A DNA stretch of 64,000 bases from CAYMQB01 sp964392665. GTDB lineage: Bacteria > Hydrothermota > E44-bin80. Below, piece by piece: positions 44,583-52,493 of the stretch. Below the pieces are notes generated by a model. It saw nothing but the letters and a program-made list of their open reading frames with translations. It did no database searches and had not been told where the DNA came from. Location: assembly GCA_964392665.1 (NCBI GenBank), contig CAYMQB010000007.1, positions 19,254 through 83,253 on the forward strand. The letters run 5' to 3'. The translations under genes and the position numbers were made by a program. Positions within the stretch are counted from its first letter, which is position 1, and each line of letters opens with the position of its first letter.

Positions 44583-45476
44583 TCATACTTTCCCCTTAAC
44601 CAAAAAACCCTTTTCTTCCATTTTCTCGGTTGGACTAACTATATTTAGGTCAAAACGAGTCCCTGATTCATCGTAACCGAAAGCAAGAGCCAACAGTTGA
44701 GTGAAGTAAACAATAGGCATTTTTTTGAAGCCGAAATATTTCTCAGCCACATCCTCCTGCTTTGCTTCAAGGTTATAGGCACAGAGTGGACAGGAAAGCG
44801 CTATAAGATCAGCGCCTGCATTCCTTGCCGAGTTGACTATCGTTCGTGTTCTTTCGATAACAATATCCGGTCTTCTCAATGTCTGATAACTTCCACAACA
44901 TTCATTCTTATACGGAAATTTAACGGTTTCCGCTCCTGTCAAATTAATCACATCTTCAAAAATCGTCGGTTCTTCAATGTCATCGATTGCTGCTTCTTCC
45001 GGTCGAAGGAGCATACAACCATAATAAGTTGCAATTTTTAAACCACTTAGAGAAATCTTTGTTTGCTCTTTTAACCTATCAAATCCAATTCTCTTCAGTA
45101 ACTCGAGCAGATGAATGACTTTGACCTCTCCGTCATATTTTACGATTTCTTTGTACATAAAATCCTTTATTTTATCTTTCTTTTCAATATCCTTCTTAAC
45201 AAGTAAATTTGCCCTCTTCAATGTGTTGTAGCACATCGAACATAAAGTAACAACTTCACTTCCACCTTCTTCTTTAACCCTGAGAAGGTTTCTAACCGGA
45301 GCAAGCTGGTGTATGATATCATCGGAAGTTAGTGAATATACTGTTCCACAACAGGTCCATCTTTTCAACTCGTCCAATTCAATCCCGAGTTTTCCAAGAA
45401 CTGCAATTGCTGAAATCTCAAAATGCTGAGCAGTCGTTTTTATTGTGCATCCAGGATAATATTTTACCTTTTCCAT
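44583..45476 (-). CDS. hdrB: HdrB, heterodisulfide reductase subunit B
   Basis: Protein of 297 residues with two CCG domains that bind the non-cubane [4Fe-4S] clusters of Hdr: YYPGCTIKTTAQ, RWTCCGTVYSL, CSMCYNTLKRAN, then TYYGCMLLRP, NECCGSYQTL and SCPLCAYNLE. In Hdr this is the disulfide-reducing site. Here it could accept electrons for the TfrA/B-like proteins or act on its own thiol substrate. It starts 5 bp after hdrC. Confidence 0.93.
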   Translation of the reverse strand: MEKVKYYPGCTIKTTAQHFEISAIAVLGKLGIELDELKRWTCCGTVYSLTSDDIIHQLAPVRNLLRVKEEGGSEVVTLCSMCYNTLKRANLLVKKDIEKKDKIKDFMYKEIVKYDGEVKVIHLLELLKRIGFDRLKEQTKISLSGLKIATYYGCMLLRPEEAAIDDIEEPTIFEDVINLTGAETVKFPYKNECCGSYQTLRRPDIVIERTRTIVNSARNAGADLIALSCPLCAYNLEAKQEDVAEKYFGFKKMPIVYFTQLLALAFGYDESGTRFDLNIVSPTEKMEEKGFLVKGKV

Positions 45477-45481
45477 GTTTC

Positions 45482-45886
45482 CTAAGAAGTAAGCTTTCTG
45501 AATGTTCCAACAAGAAGTATCGGTGGAGCTTTTTCTAATTCTTCGGGATTGACATCCTTCAGTTCGAAATCATCCTTCTTTGCTCGTAAAGATACCTGCC
45601 TTAAGGATTCCATAATAGCAGCAACGTCTATTCCTTTTGGACATCTCGAAGAACACACAAAACAGGAACAACAAGCAAAGGGTGTATTTGTTTCCAGAAT
45701 TCTCTTAACATTTCCAAATTGCAGAAGCCTCATTACCTGATTGGGGAGCAAGTCCATAAAAGGAGCGGAGGGACATCCTGCCGAGCACTTGCCGCATTGA
45801 TAACAGGAATACTGGTTTTCGAGAGAAAGGGTTATTACTTTTGTTGTTTCTGCGTTTCTAATATCTTTCGTTTCTATCTTTCCCAC
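45482..45886 (-). CDS. hdrC: HdrC, heterodisulfide reductase iron-sulfur subunit C
   Basis: Protein of 134 residues with two [4Fe-4S] motifs, CYQCGKCSAGCP and CCSCFVCSSRCP, as in HdrC; it carries electrons from HdrA to HdrB. I chose GTG 45886 with AGGAG seven bases upstream. The longer ATG frame to 45973 starts upstream of the promoter at 45923-45951 and so cannot be used. First gene of the operon. Confidence 0.9.
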   Translation of the reverse strand: MGKIETKDIRNAETTKVITLSLENQYSCYQCGKCSAGCPSAPFMDLLPNQVMRLLQFGNVKRILETNTPFACCSCFVCSSRCPKGIDVAAIMESLRQVSLRAKKDDFELKDVNPEELEKAPPILLVGTFRKLTS

Positions 45887-45922
45887 TATAGTACTCCTTT
45901 CCGAATAAAAAAAACACTTTAT

Positions 45923-45951
45923 TGTATACAACTTCTTGCTTTCTTTGTCAA
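45923..45951 (-). promoter_or_regulatory. hdr operon promoter, TTGACA-17-TATACA
   Basis: On the minus strand TTGACA is at 45951-45946 and TATACA at 45928-45923, spacer 17. Transcription would start near 45916 and run through hdrCB, the regulators, nuoEF, hdrA and on to the FdhB-like gene. No other clear promoter was found inside the 14-kb run. Confidence 0.65.
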
Positions 45952-46023
45952 GCCTTTTTGTTAAACTTTTCACAAGTTCTAAGTTGGCAATTCTATCGCG
46001 AAAGTAAATTTCTAAAAAAATAT

Positions 46024-46052
46024 TTGACAGTACTTTTTTTCTATGGTATAAA
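46024..46052 (+). promoter_or_regulatory. recA promoter, TTGACA-17-TATAAA
   Basis: TTGACA at 46024-46029 and TATAAA at 46047-46052 with a 17-bp spacer. It would give a leader of about 68 bases before the recA ATG. No LexA-type box was recognised around it. Confidence 0.7.
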
Positions 46053-46126
46053 GAAAAGGATCAGATGAGAGAACTGATTTCTGTAAATGATAACACAAAG
46101 TTCTATAGCATTACCCGGGAGGATAA

Positions 46127-47203
46127 ATGACCGATAATAACAAAGAAAAAGCTTTAGACCTCGCATTAAGACAGATAGAAAAACAATTTGGAAAAGGCAC
46201 GATAATGTGGATGGGAGAGGGTGCAATCCACACCGAAGCAGGAGTAATCCCGACTGGTTCCATCACACTCGATGCAGCTCTGGGGATTGGGGGCGTCCCA
46301 AGAGGTAGAATTGTAGAAATTTTTGGCAAGGAAGCTTCGGGTAAAACAACCATCGCTCTTCACATAGTCAGTGAGGCACAGAAACTTGGCGGCGTGGCTG
46401 CATTTATAGACGCAGAACATGCTCTGGATCCAATATATGCAAGGAAACTTGGTGTCAACATCGAACAACTTTTAATATCACAACCCGATACAGGAGAACA
46501 AGCTCTTGAAATCGTTGAAATGTTAACAAGGAGTGGAGCTGTCGATGTAATTGTCGTAGATTCTGTAGCTGCCCTTGTTCCAAAAGCGGAAATCGAAGGA
46601 GAAATGGGAGATGCACATATGGGCCTAAGGGCAAGATTAATGTCTCAGGCATTAAGAAAACTAACGGCTGTTCTCAGTAAATCATCAACCTGTGCAATAT
46701 TTATAAATCAGATAAGATATAAGATCGGTGTCGTCTTCGGCAATCCTATGACCACCCCCGGGGGTCTTGCTTTGAAATTTCACTCTTCTGTTAGACTCGA
46801 CATCAGAAGCGTAACAAGAATAAAAAAGGGTGATGAGATAGTTGGAAACAGGGTTAGTGTGAGAGTTGTTAAAAATAAACTTGCTCCTCCTTTTAAGGAC
46901 GCACATTTCGACATAATTTATGGGGAAGGAATCTCCATGGAAGGTGAAATACTCGATTTAGGAGCCGACCTCGATATTCTTGACAAGTCAGGAACCTGGT
47001 TTTCCTTTGGAGATACGAGACTGGGTCAGGGAAAAGAAAACGCCAGGGTGTTTCTAAAAGATAATCCCGATGTTGCCAGGGAAGTAACAGATAAAATCAA
47101 AGAATCAGTTGGACTCACACCTGGAAAAGAAAGCAGCACGGAAGAAACTACAGAAGCAGTTGAAAAAAATAACGAAGATAGAACGCCAAAAGAAAAGAAA
47201 TAA
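46127..47203 (+). CDS. recA: recombinase RecA
   Basis: Strand-exchange recombinase of 358 residues, near the family's usual 350. Walker A is at about 67-74 (GKEASGKT), Walker B is VIVVDSVAALVP, and the L2 region shows FINQIRYKIGVVFGNPMTTPGG with the usual GG. The C-terminus is acidic and ends in a Lys-rich run. GGAGG lies seven bases before the ATG. The 3' end overlaps recX. Confidence 0.98.
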   Translation: MTDNNKEKALDLALRQIEKQFGKGTIMWMGEGAIHTEAGVIPTGSITLDAALGIGGVPRGRIVEIFGKEASGKTTIALHIVSEAQKLGGVAAFIDAEHALDPIYARKLGVNIEQLLISQPDTGEQALEIVEMLTRSGAVDVIVVDSVAALVPKAEIEGEMGDAHMGLRARLMSQALRKLTAVLSKSSTCAIFINQIRYKIGVVFGNPMTTPGGLALKFHSSVRLDIRSVTRIKKGDEIVGNRVSVRVVKNKLAPPFKDAHFDIIYGEGISMEGEILDLGADLDILDKSGTWFSFGDTRLGQGKENARVFLKDNPDVAREVTDKIKESVGLTPGKESSTEETTEAVEKNNEDRTPKEKK

Positions 47204-47786
47204 CAGATTTTCCCTTTTTCTTGACGACACATTCTTCTGTGGTATTCCGGAAAATCTCCTTCTTGAATTAAATCTATTCCAGGGAAAGGACGTTGACGAA
47301 GAAGAAATCGAAAAGATTTTAGAAGAAAAAGAGCATACAGAAGCAAAACGACACGTAATAAGACTTTTTAATAGACGTATCTATTCTGAAAAAGACATAA
47401 GAGCAAAACTCAAGAAAAAAGGGTATCAAGAAAACATCATTGAAGATGTTGTAGTCGAACTTAAACAAAGTTCGCTAATCGACGACTACTTATTTACAAA
47501 AGCATTTGTCCATGACAGACTTAATCTAAAACCTAAGGGAAGTTTTCAAATCGCATATGAACTAAAAAATAAGGGTATCAGTAAAACAATAATTGATAAG
47601 GTTTTCAGCGAAGAAGGCGTCGTCCAGGGGGACTTCGACCGGGCGTCCGCACTTGCCAAGAAAAAATTGTTGTCACTGAAAAACATTAAAGATAAAAAAA
47701 CGATAAAGAGACGTCTCTATAATTCCCTTCTGATAAGAGGTTTCCCCTACGAAGTAATAAAAAAAGTTCTTGAGGAACTTATTTAA
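47160..47786 (+). CDS. recX: regulatory protein RecX
   Basis: RecX modulates RecA filaments. The protein has 208 residues with the three-helix repeats of the family (KRHVIRLFNRRIYSEKDIRAKLKKKGY, LIDDYLFTKAFVHDRL, IAYELKNKGI). I chose TTG 47160, which gives the start MKKITKIERQKKRNNRFSLF expected of the family and overlaps recA by 44 bp. A TTG at 47109 would add 17 residues not seen in the family. There is no good ribosome site, so it may rely on coupling to recA. Confidence 0.88.
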   Translation: MKKITKIERQKKRNNRFSLFLDDTFFCGIPENLLLELNLFQGKDVDEEEIEKILEEKEHTEAKRHVIRLFNRRIYSEKDIRAKLKKKGYQENIIEDVVVELKQSSLIDDYLFTKAFVHDRLNLKPKGSFQIAYELKNKGISKTIIDKVFSEEGVVQGDFDRASALAKKKLLSLKNIKDKKTIKRRLYNSLLIRGFPYEVIKKVLEELI

Positions 47787-47820
47787 CTTCGGAAAAATCT
47801 GCAAGCAAGCCCGCTAAAAT

Positions 47821-47961
47821 GTAAATAATCAGTAAACCCGCCTTTGCGAGCGTGGCAATCTTATAGTGCGAAAAACCGAGATTGCTTCGAAAGAGATTAT
47901 GAAAAAACACTCGCAATGACACTCTTTCAAGAGAATGCAACGGAGTCCACTGATTATTTAC
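47821..47961. mobile_element. MITE-like element with 13-bp terminal inverted repeats
   Basis: GTAAATAATCAGT (47821-47833) and ACTGATTATTTAC (47949-47961) are perfect inverted copies bounding 141 bp. Inside are GCAATC/GATTGC palindromic arms, the word CGAGATTGCTTCG (47877-47889) and CTCGCAATGAC (47910-47920). There is no coding frame. It lies between recX (+) and the transporter gene (-), which converge here, and could also serve as a terminator. Confidence 0.55.
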
Positions 47962-47999
47962 GCAAAATTTTGAATCTCGGACCGCGATTTACCTTCTTT

Positions 48000-50030
48000 C
48001 TACGGTTCCAAGCCAACCTTTCCCATAATGGCTTTGCCTACATTTGAAATGTGAAAATTCACCCTCTCAAGGTCGTCAATAAAATCAAGATGAATCGTGC
48101 TCGTTTCTATTGTCTCGACAAAACCCTTTTTTAGTCTTTCAATGTGAGCATTATGAAGTTCTATATGTTTATCCACTCCCCATTTTCTTGTCCCCATTAA
48201 TCTCGCTGCAAGGGTTTTATCATAAGTTGTTATTGCACTTATTGCATTACTGAAGTTTTTTCCTATCTTTCTATGAAAATCAATTATCTCACGAAATCCC
48301 TCGCGCGAAAATAAAAAACTTTCTTTTATTTTTTTTCCGGCATATACCATAAAACTTTTACTCACAATATCTCCTATATGCTCCAATTCACCCGAAATGA
48401 AGAACAAAGATGTAATTCTTTTGGATTGATAATCCGTCAATTCCTCTTGCGATATACTTGTTAAGTAGTCATTCACCGCTTCTTCTAGTTCATCTAACTC
48501 ATCATCCTTTTTAATGATGTCACGCATCTGGTCCTTGTCGTTTGTCTTAAATACGTCTATTGAATCAGCAAACATCTCGTAAGCCATATCTGCCATTCGG
48601 AGAACTTCTCTATTTGTATGAGCAATTGCCGCCGCGGGGTTTTCCAGTAAGCCTTTGTCAAGAAATTTTGGTCCCTTTGACAATTGTTCTTTTCCTTCCG
48701 GGACAATTCTTTGAAAAAGATTCGCAATTGGTTTAATTAGCGGCAAGAAAATTATTGCAAGTGCAACATTAAAAACTGTATGCATATTTGCAATTTGTCT
48801 TGCAGTGCTCCCACCAACTGAAAAAAGCATTCGACTCCAAAAACCCATAAACGGGAAAAATACAAAAACCGTGATAAACTTAAAAAGAAAGTTTGCTGCC
48901 GCATACATTTTGGCTTCCCTGTTCCCTTTGATGCTTGCAAGAAGTGCGGTTGCACTTGTCCCAAGATTGGCTCCAAGTATTACGGGAAAGGCTTGTTCTA
49001 AACCTATTATTCCCTGAAAAGAAAGACTTATAGTAATCCCGATTGTTGCTACGCTTGAATGAACAATTGCAGTGAAGATAGTTGAAATTAAAAAAATTAA
49101 TATCGGGTGTTCTGTAAAGCTCAGGAAAAATTTCTCAAGCGAGCCACTTAAACTTAAAGGTAAAAAAGCCTGCCCCATAATCTTTATTCCAAGAAATATC
49201 AATCCGAAGCCCAGAATAAATTGCCCGTAGTACCTAATGGGTTTTTTTAGGCTGTTTAATAAAAAACCAAAGGCGACTATAAGAAGTGAGTAATTGTAAA
49301 TTCTGAATGCAATTAGCTGAACCGTTAACGTTGTTCCGACTGCAGTCCCTATTAAAACAGACAAAACACTTATAAATGTGATTAAACCTGTTGTTAAAAA
49401 ACCGACAAGCATAACCGTTGCAGCAGTGCTTGATTGTAAAAGAAATGTTAGCATTGCGCCCGAAATTAAACCCAGCAATCGGTTTTTCGTAAAGCGGAAT
49501 AGCATTTCCCTCAACCGATCTCCTGCTGATTTTAGTAAACCCTTTGAAGCGACTCTGAAACCAAAAAAGAACAGCGAGAATCCACCAATAAGTTGAATAA
49601 AAAGTAATAAAACCCATGCTTTAGAAAAAACACTGTAGGAGAATATTAACCTTTTTGCAGGTTCTTCTACAACTTCGGCTTCAAGCAAAAATTCACCTGG
49701 TTCCCTCCCTGTTTGCACTATACATTTGGCATATCCGTCACTGCTCGTAAACGAAACTTTCGGGTTGCAGTCCGCTATATCGTCGTTGAGCATCCTGAAA
49801 CGTACTGCAACATTTCCAATGCCTTTTCCTCTCTCGTCCCTTACGGAAACTAAAATTGGCTTTGACAGTTCGCTTTTTGGAACACCTATTTGTCGATTAC
49901 CCGAAATGTCATTCCCAAGTGCATCTTTTGCTTTTTCTAAAAGGAGATTCTGACTCGTCACACTGGAACCTACTTCGTTAGCACAAATCACCACAATAAG
50001 CAAAAATACAAAAATAAGTTTCTTATACAT
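48000..50030 (-). CDS. Na+/phosphate cotransporter with Ig-like N-terminal and PhoU C-terminal domains
   Basis: Protein of 676 residues. Signal peptide about 1-18. An extracytoplasmic Big_1-like domain covers about 45-125 (SVRDERGKGIGNVAVRF, SFTSSDGYAKCIVQTGREPGEF). The NptA membrane part covers about 140-445 with two repeats (FLLQSSTAATVMLVG with IGTAVGTTLT; AIVHSSVATIGITI with GANLGTSATA). A PhoU-like helical domain fills about 460-670. The second QSSS is VHSS, a small departure. An Ig-like domain on a phosphate transporter is unusual. It follows the TPR gene by 4 bp. Confidence 0.88.
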   Translation of the reverse strand: MYKKLIFVFLLIVVICANEVGSSVTSQNLLLEKAKDALGNDISGNRQIGVPKSELSKPILVSVRDERGKGIGNVAVRFRMLNDDIADCNPKVSFTSSDGYAKCIVQTGREPGEFLLEAEVVEEPAKRLIFSYSVFSKAWVLLLFIQLIGGFSLFFFGFRVASKGLLKSAGDRLREMLFRFTKNRLLGLISGAMLTFLLQSSTAATVMLVGFLTTGLITFISVLSVLIGTAVGTTLTVQLIAFRIYNYSLLIVAFGFLLNSLKKPIRYYGQFILGFGLIFLGIKIMGQAFLPLSLSGSLEKFFLSFTEHPILIFLISTIFTAIVHSSVATIGITISLSFQGIIGLEQAFPVILGANLGTSATALLASIKGNREAKMYAAANFLFKFITVFVFFPFMGFWSRMLFSVGGSTARQIANMHTVFNVALAIIFLPLIKPIANLFQRIVPEGKEQLSKGPKFLDKGLLENPAAAIAHTNREVLRMADMAYEMFADSIDVFKTNDKDQMRDIIKKDDELDELEEAVNDYLTSISQEELTDYQSKRITSLFFISGELEHIGDIVSKSFMVYAGKKIKESFLFSREGFREIIDFHRKIGKNFSNAISAITTYDKTLAARLMGTRKWGVDKHIELHNAHIERLKKGFVETIETSTIHLDFIDDLERVNFHISNVGKAIMGKVGLEP

Positions 50031-50034
50031 ACTT

Positions 50035-51579
50035 TTATTTTCCCGTTTTTTTCAACAAGGATTTCAGTCCCATCTTTCTGGAAGCTCTTCCCGCCTTATT
50101 TCGATATTCTTCCGATTCAAAAACCTTTTTTAGATGACCTAAAATAGCTGATTTCTGAAAATAAATTTCTGGCAAATATTCGTTAAATTCGATTGTTTCT
50201 GCAAGTTTCTCTGCTTCTTCTATATAACGGAGCGCCTTTTTGTAATTCTCTGTCACGCAGTTAAGTCGACTGTCGCAGACTAAAATCCTGCAATATTCGA
50301 ATTTCCTCTCTTCTTTCTTCATAAGTGCCCCGCTGTTTTTGATCAAATTTTTGGCTTTTTTTAATGGAAAAAGTGGTTTCTTCCCCGCTGTTTCGGAATC
50401 GATAATAACTTGCGCGAGTTCTCGCAAGAATCTAATCTTATCACTCAAAATATCATATTTTTGGCTTATTACAAGAGCCTTTTTGTAAAGCTCATAGCTT
50501 TCCGCGCAGCGTTTCCTTGCATTTAAAATATATGCTTTCAGAGCATAGTAGTTCATCAATCTTGGTTCATTCTTAATCTCTTTGCACAGTCTACCCTCTT
50601 TCTCATTCAACAGAAGCGCGTTTTTATAATCTCCTCTCAAAGCATAAATCATACCCATCTGATTCAAATTTATGGTCATTCCAAACTTATCTCCAATTTC
50701 ATTTCTTATCTTAAAACTTTCTCTGTGTAATTTCAAAGATTCTGTAAATCTTCCGTGAATTCTGTATATAATTGCAAGATTATTCAAGTTTATTGCTATT
50801 CCGCTTTTGTTACCAAGTTTTCTCTGAATTTTAAGACTTTCCTCCCAAAACTCAATCGCCTCTGTAAATCGTCCTTGCTTCCAATATACTACTGCAATAT
50901 TATTTAAGCATAATGCGCTACCCTGAATATATCCTGTTTCTCTTCTTAATTTCAGGCTTCCCTTAAGATAGTTCAGGGCATTAGAAAATCGCTGGAGACT
51001 CTCAAATGCCATTCCTATATTATTCAATGACACCGCCATTCCCTCTTTATCGTTCAGGGAATTCTTCACGCTTAAACTTTTTTTATGAAACTCTAATGCC
51101 TTCGTTCGCTTCCCAATGCGAGAATATATTCCGCCGATATTATCCAGACTTTCGGCAATTGCTTTTTTCTTCTGAATCCTGTTTCCCTGAACTTTCTTGA
51201 GTAATTTAATTGCTTTTGTGGCATAATCTAAGGCTGTGTCGCATTTTGCTTCATCAAAACTTTTCCCTGACAGAGCATTCAGTATTTCCGCTTTTTTTAG
51301 TTCCAATTTTCTTTTATTTGCAATTCTCAATGCATATTTCAAACAATACTCGGATTTTGACTTCCCCCCAATTATTCCGTAAAGCCTTGCACGACCCAAA
51401 CTTGCGTTGATAACAGTTTCCGGGTTTTTCGAAAACCCTTCCACTTTCCGAAAATCTCTTATTGACTCCTTATACTTGCCTACGATACTAAAAATTTCTG
51501 CTCTTTGCATAAGCGATCTTTCAAAGAGTTCTTTTCTTCGCTCTACTCTTGACATTTGCAAAAACGTGTCGCGAGACAC
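50035..51579 (-). CDS. TPR-repeat protein (kinesin light-chain type)
   Basis: Protein of 514 residues with about nine TPR_12-type repeats between 90 and 400 (for example DNIGGIYSRIGKRTKALEFH, NNIGMAFESLQRFSNALNYL). No signal peptide or effector domain is visible. The start is uncertain: GTG 51579 has GGAG four bases upstream, ATG 51555 has none, and the frame stays open to 51690 inside the CPBP gene. A protein-binding scaffold in a transporter/protease operon; the function is unknown. Confidence 0.78.
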   Translation of the reverse strand: MSRDTFLQMSRVERRKELFERSLMQRAEIFSIVGKYKESIRDFRKVEGFSKNPETVINASLGRARLYGIIGGKSKSEYCLKYALRIANKRKLELKKAEILNALSGKSFDEAKCDTALDYATKAIKLLKKVQGNRIQKKKAIAESLDNIGGIYSRIGKRTKALEFHKKSLSVKNSLNDKEGMAVSLNNIGMAFESLQRFSNALNYLKGSLKLRRETGYIQGSALCLNNIAVVYWKQGRFTEAIEFWEESLKIQRKLGNKSGIAINLNNLAIIYRIHGRFTESLKLHRESFKIRNEIGDKFGMTINLNQMGMIYALRGDYKNALLLNEKEGRLCKEIKNEPRLMNYYALKAYILNARKRCAESYELYKKALVISQKYDILSDKIRFLRELAQVIIDSETAGKKPLFPLKKAKNLIKNSGALMKKEERKFEYCRILVCDSRLNCVTENYKKALRYIEEAEKLAETIEFNEYLPEIYFQKSAILGHLKKVFESEEYRNKAGRASRKMGLKSLLKKTGK

Positions 51580-51596
51580 CGCGCTCCAACCCTTTT

Positions 51597-52430
51597 TTAC
51601 TTTATTACTGCAAAAAAATCCATCGAAAACTGAATACCCCAGTGAATTAGAAATGCCGGCAGAAAGGTCTTTGAACGCCAGGCAAGCCATCCAACGATAA
51701 GACCTCCCGCGAGTGCGCTGTAAACTTCCAGTTCAGGCTTTCCAAAGTGCATAAAAGCAAATGCCATTGCCTGGATTGCATTGGCAACCAGGAATCCTGT
51801 CCTTTTCTCCAGGGAAAAGAGCATATACCCTCTAAAAAAGAATTCCCAGAAGACAAAGAAAATCCCGAGCGAAAGCTCAGCAACAATAAAACCCGTGACA
51901 CTTTTTCTTGCCAAGGAAAACATTGGATAGGTTTTTTGAAAAGAGGGCATTCTTGATGCACTGTAAATAATGGGTATCATAATCAGAAAAAACAGTATCG
52001 TAATTGGAACCCAAAATTTGGGTTTTCCAAAGGAAATACCAAATTTTCGAAGGTCAACGCGTGAAAGAAATAGTATTATCACCGTTACAGCGACAACAGC
52101 GCTTGAAATTGCAAGAACTGCGTTTCCATACCTTACTGTTCTAAAAAAATGCCTGTTTAATGAAAGCGTAATAAGCAGACTAAAGACTGTCGTTATCGCA
52201 ATTACCGATATAATCTTAACAAAAATTCTCGTCTTTTTACCAATCAAAACCAGGGATAGCAGTGGAATTATGAAAAGTATCAATCCATTCAGAAATAACC
52301 AGTATTTAACGGGTCTCCAGCAGTCATTGTGATACAGAAAAAGTAGGAGAAAAGTCGAAAGTAATATTACAAAAAGAAATTCTGCACTTTCTTTGCTTAA
52401 AAATTTAAGTTCTTCTCCTTTTATTTTCAT
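51597..52430 (-). CDS. CPBP-family intramembrane protease homologue
   Basis: Membrane protein of 277 residues with about eight hydrophobic segments. The CPBP (Abi/Rce1) motifs are at about 194-265: FWEFFFRGYM, FAFMHFG and LIHWGIQF. The first Glu of the usual EExxxR is Trp195 and the last motif is HxxxQ in place of HxxxN, so catalysis may be altered. There is no ribosome site before the ATG, and the only thing upstream is the kbl terminator. Confidence 0.82.
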   Translation of the reverse strand: MKIKGEELKFLSKESAEFLFVILLSTFLLLFLYHNDCWRPVKYWLFLNGLILFIIPLLSLVLIGKKTRIFVKIISVIAITTVFSLLITLSLNRHFFRTVRYGNAVLAISSAVVAVTVIILFLSRVDLRKFGISFGKPKFWVPITILFFLIMIPIIYSASRMPSFQKTYPMFSLARKSVTGFIVAELSLGIFFVFWEFFFRGYMLFSLEKRTGFLVANAIQAMAFAFMHFGKPELEVYSALAGGLIVGWLAWRSKTFLPAFLIHWGIQFSMDFFAVIK

Positions 52431-52442
52431 TTCGCTAAAAAG

Positions 52443-52476
52443 AAAAACCCAACCCTGAGTAAAGAGTTGGGTTTTT
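52443..52476 (-). terminator. terminator after kbl
   Basis: A perfect 11-bp stem (AAAAACCCAAC with GTTGGGTTTTT) around a 12-base loop, flanked by T-runs on both strands. On the minus strand it lies 17 bp after the kbl stop. Confidence 0.8.
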
Positions 52477-52493
52477 CTTTTTCTTTTTTTCTC

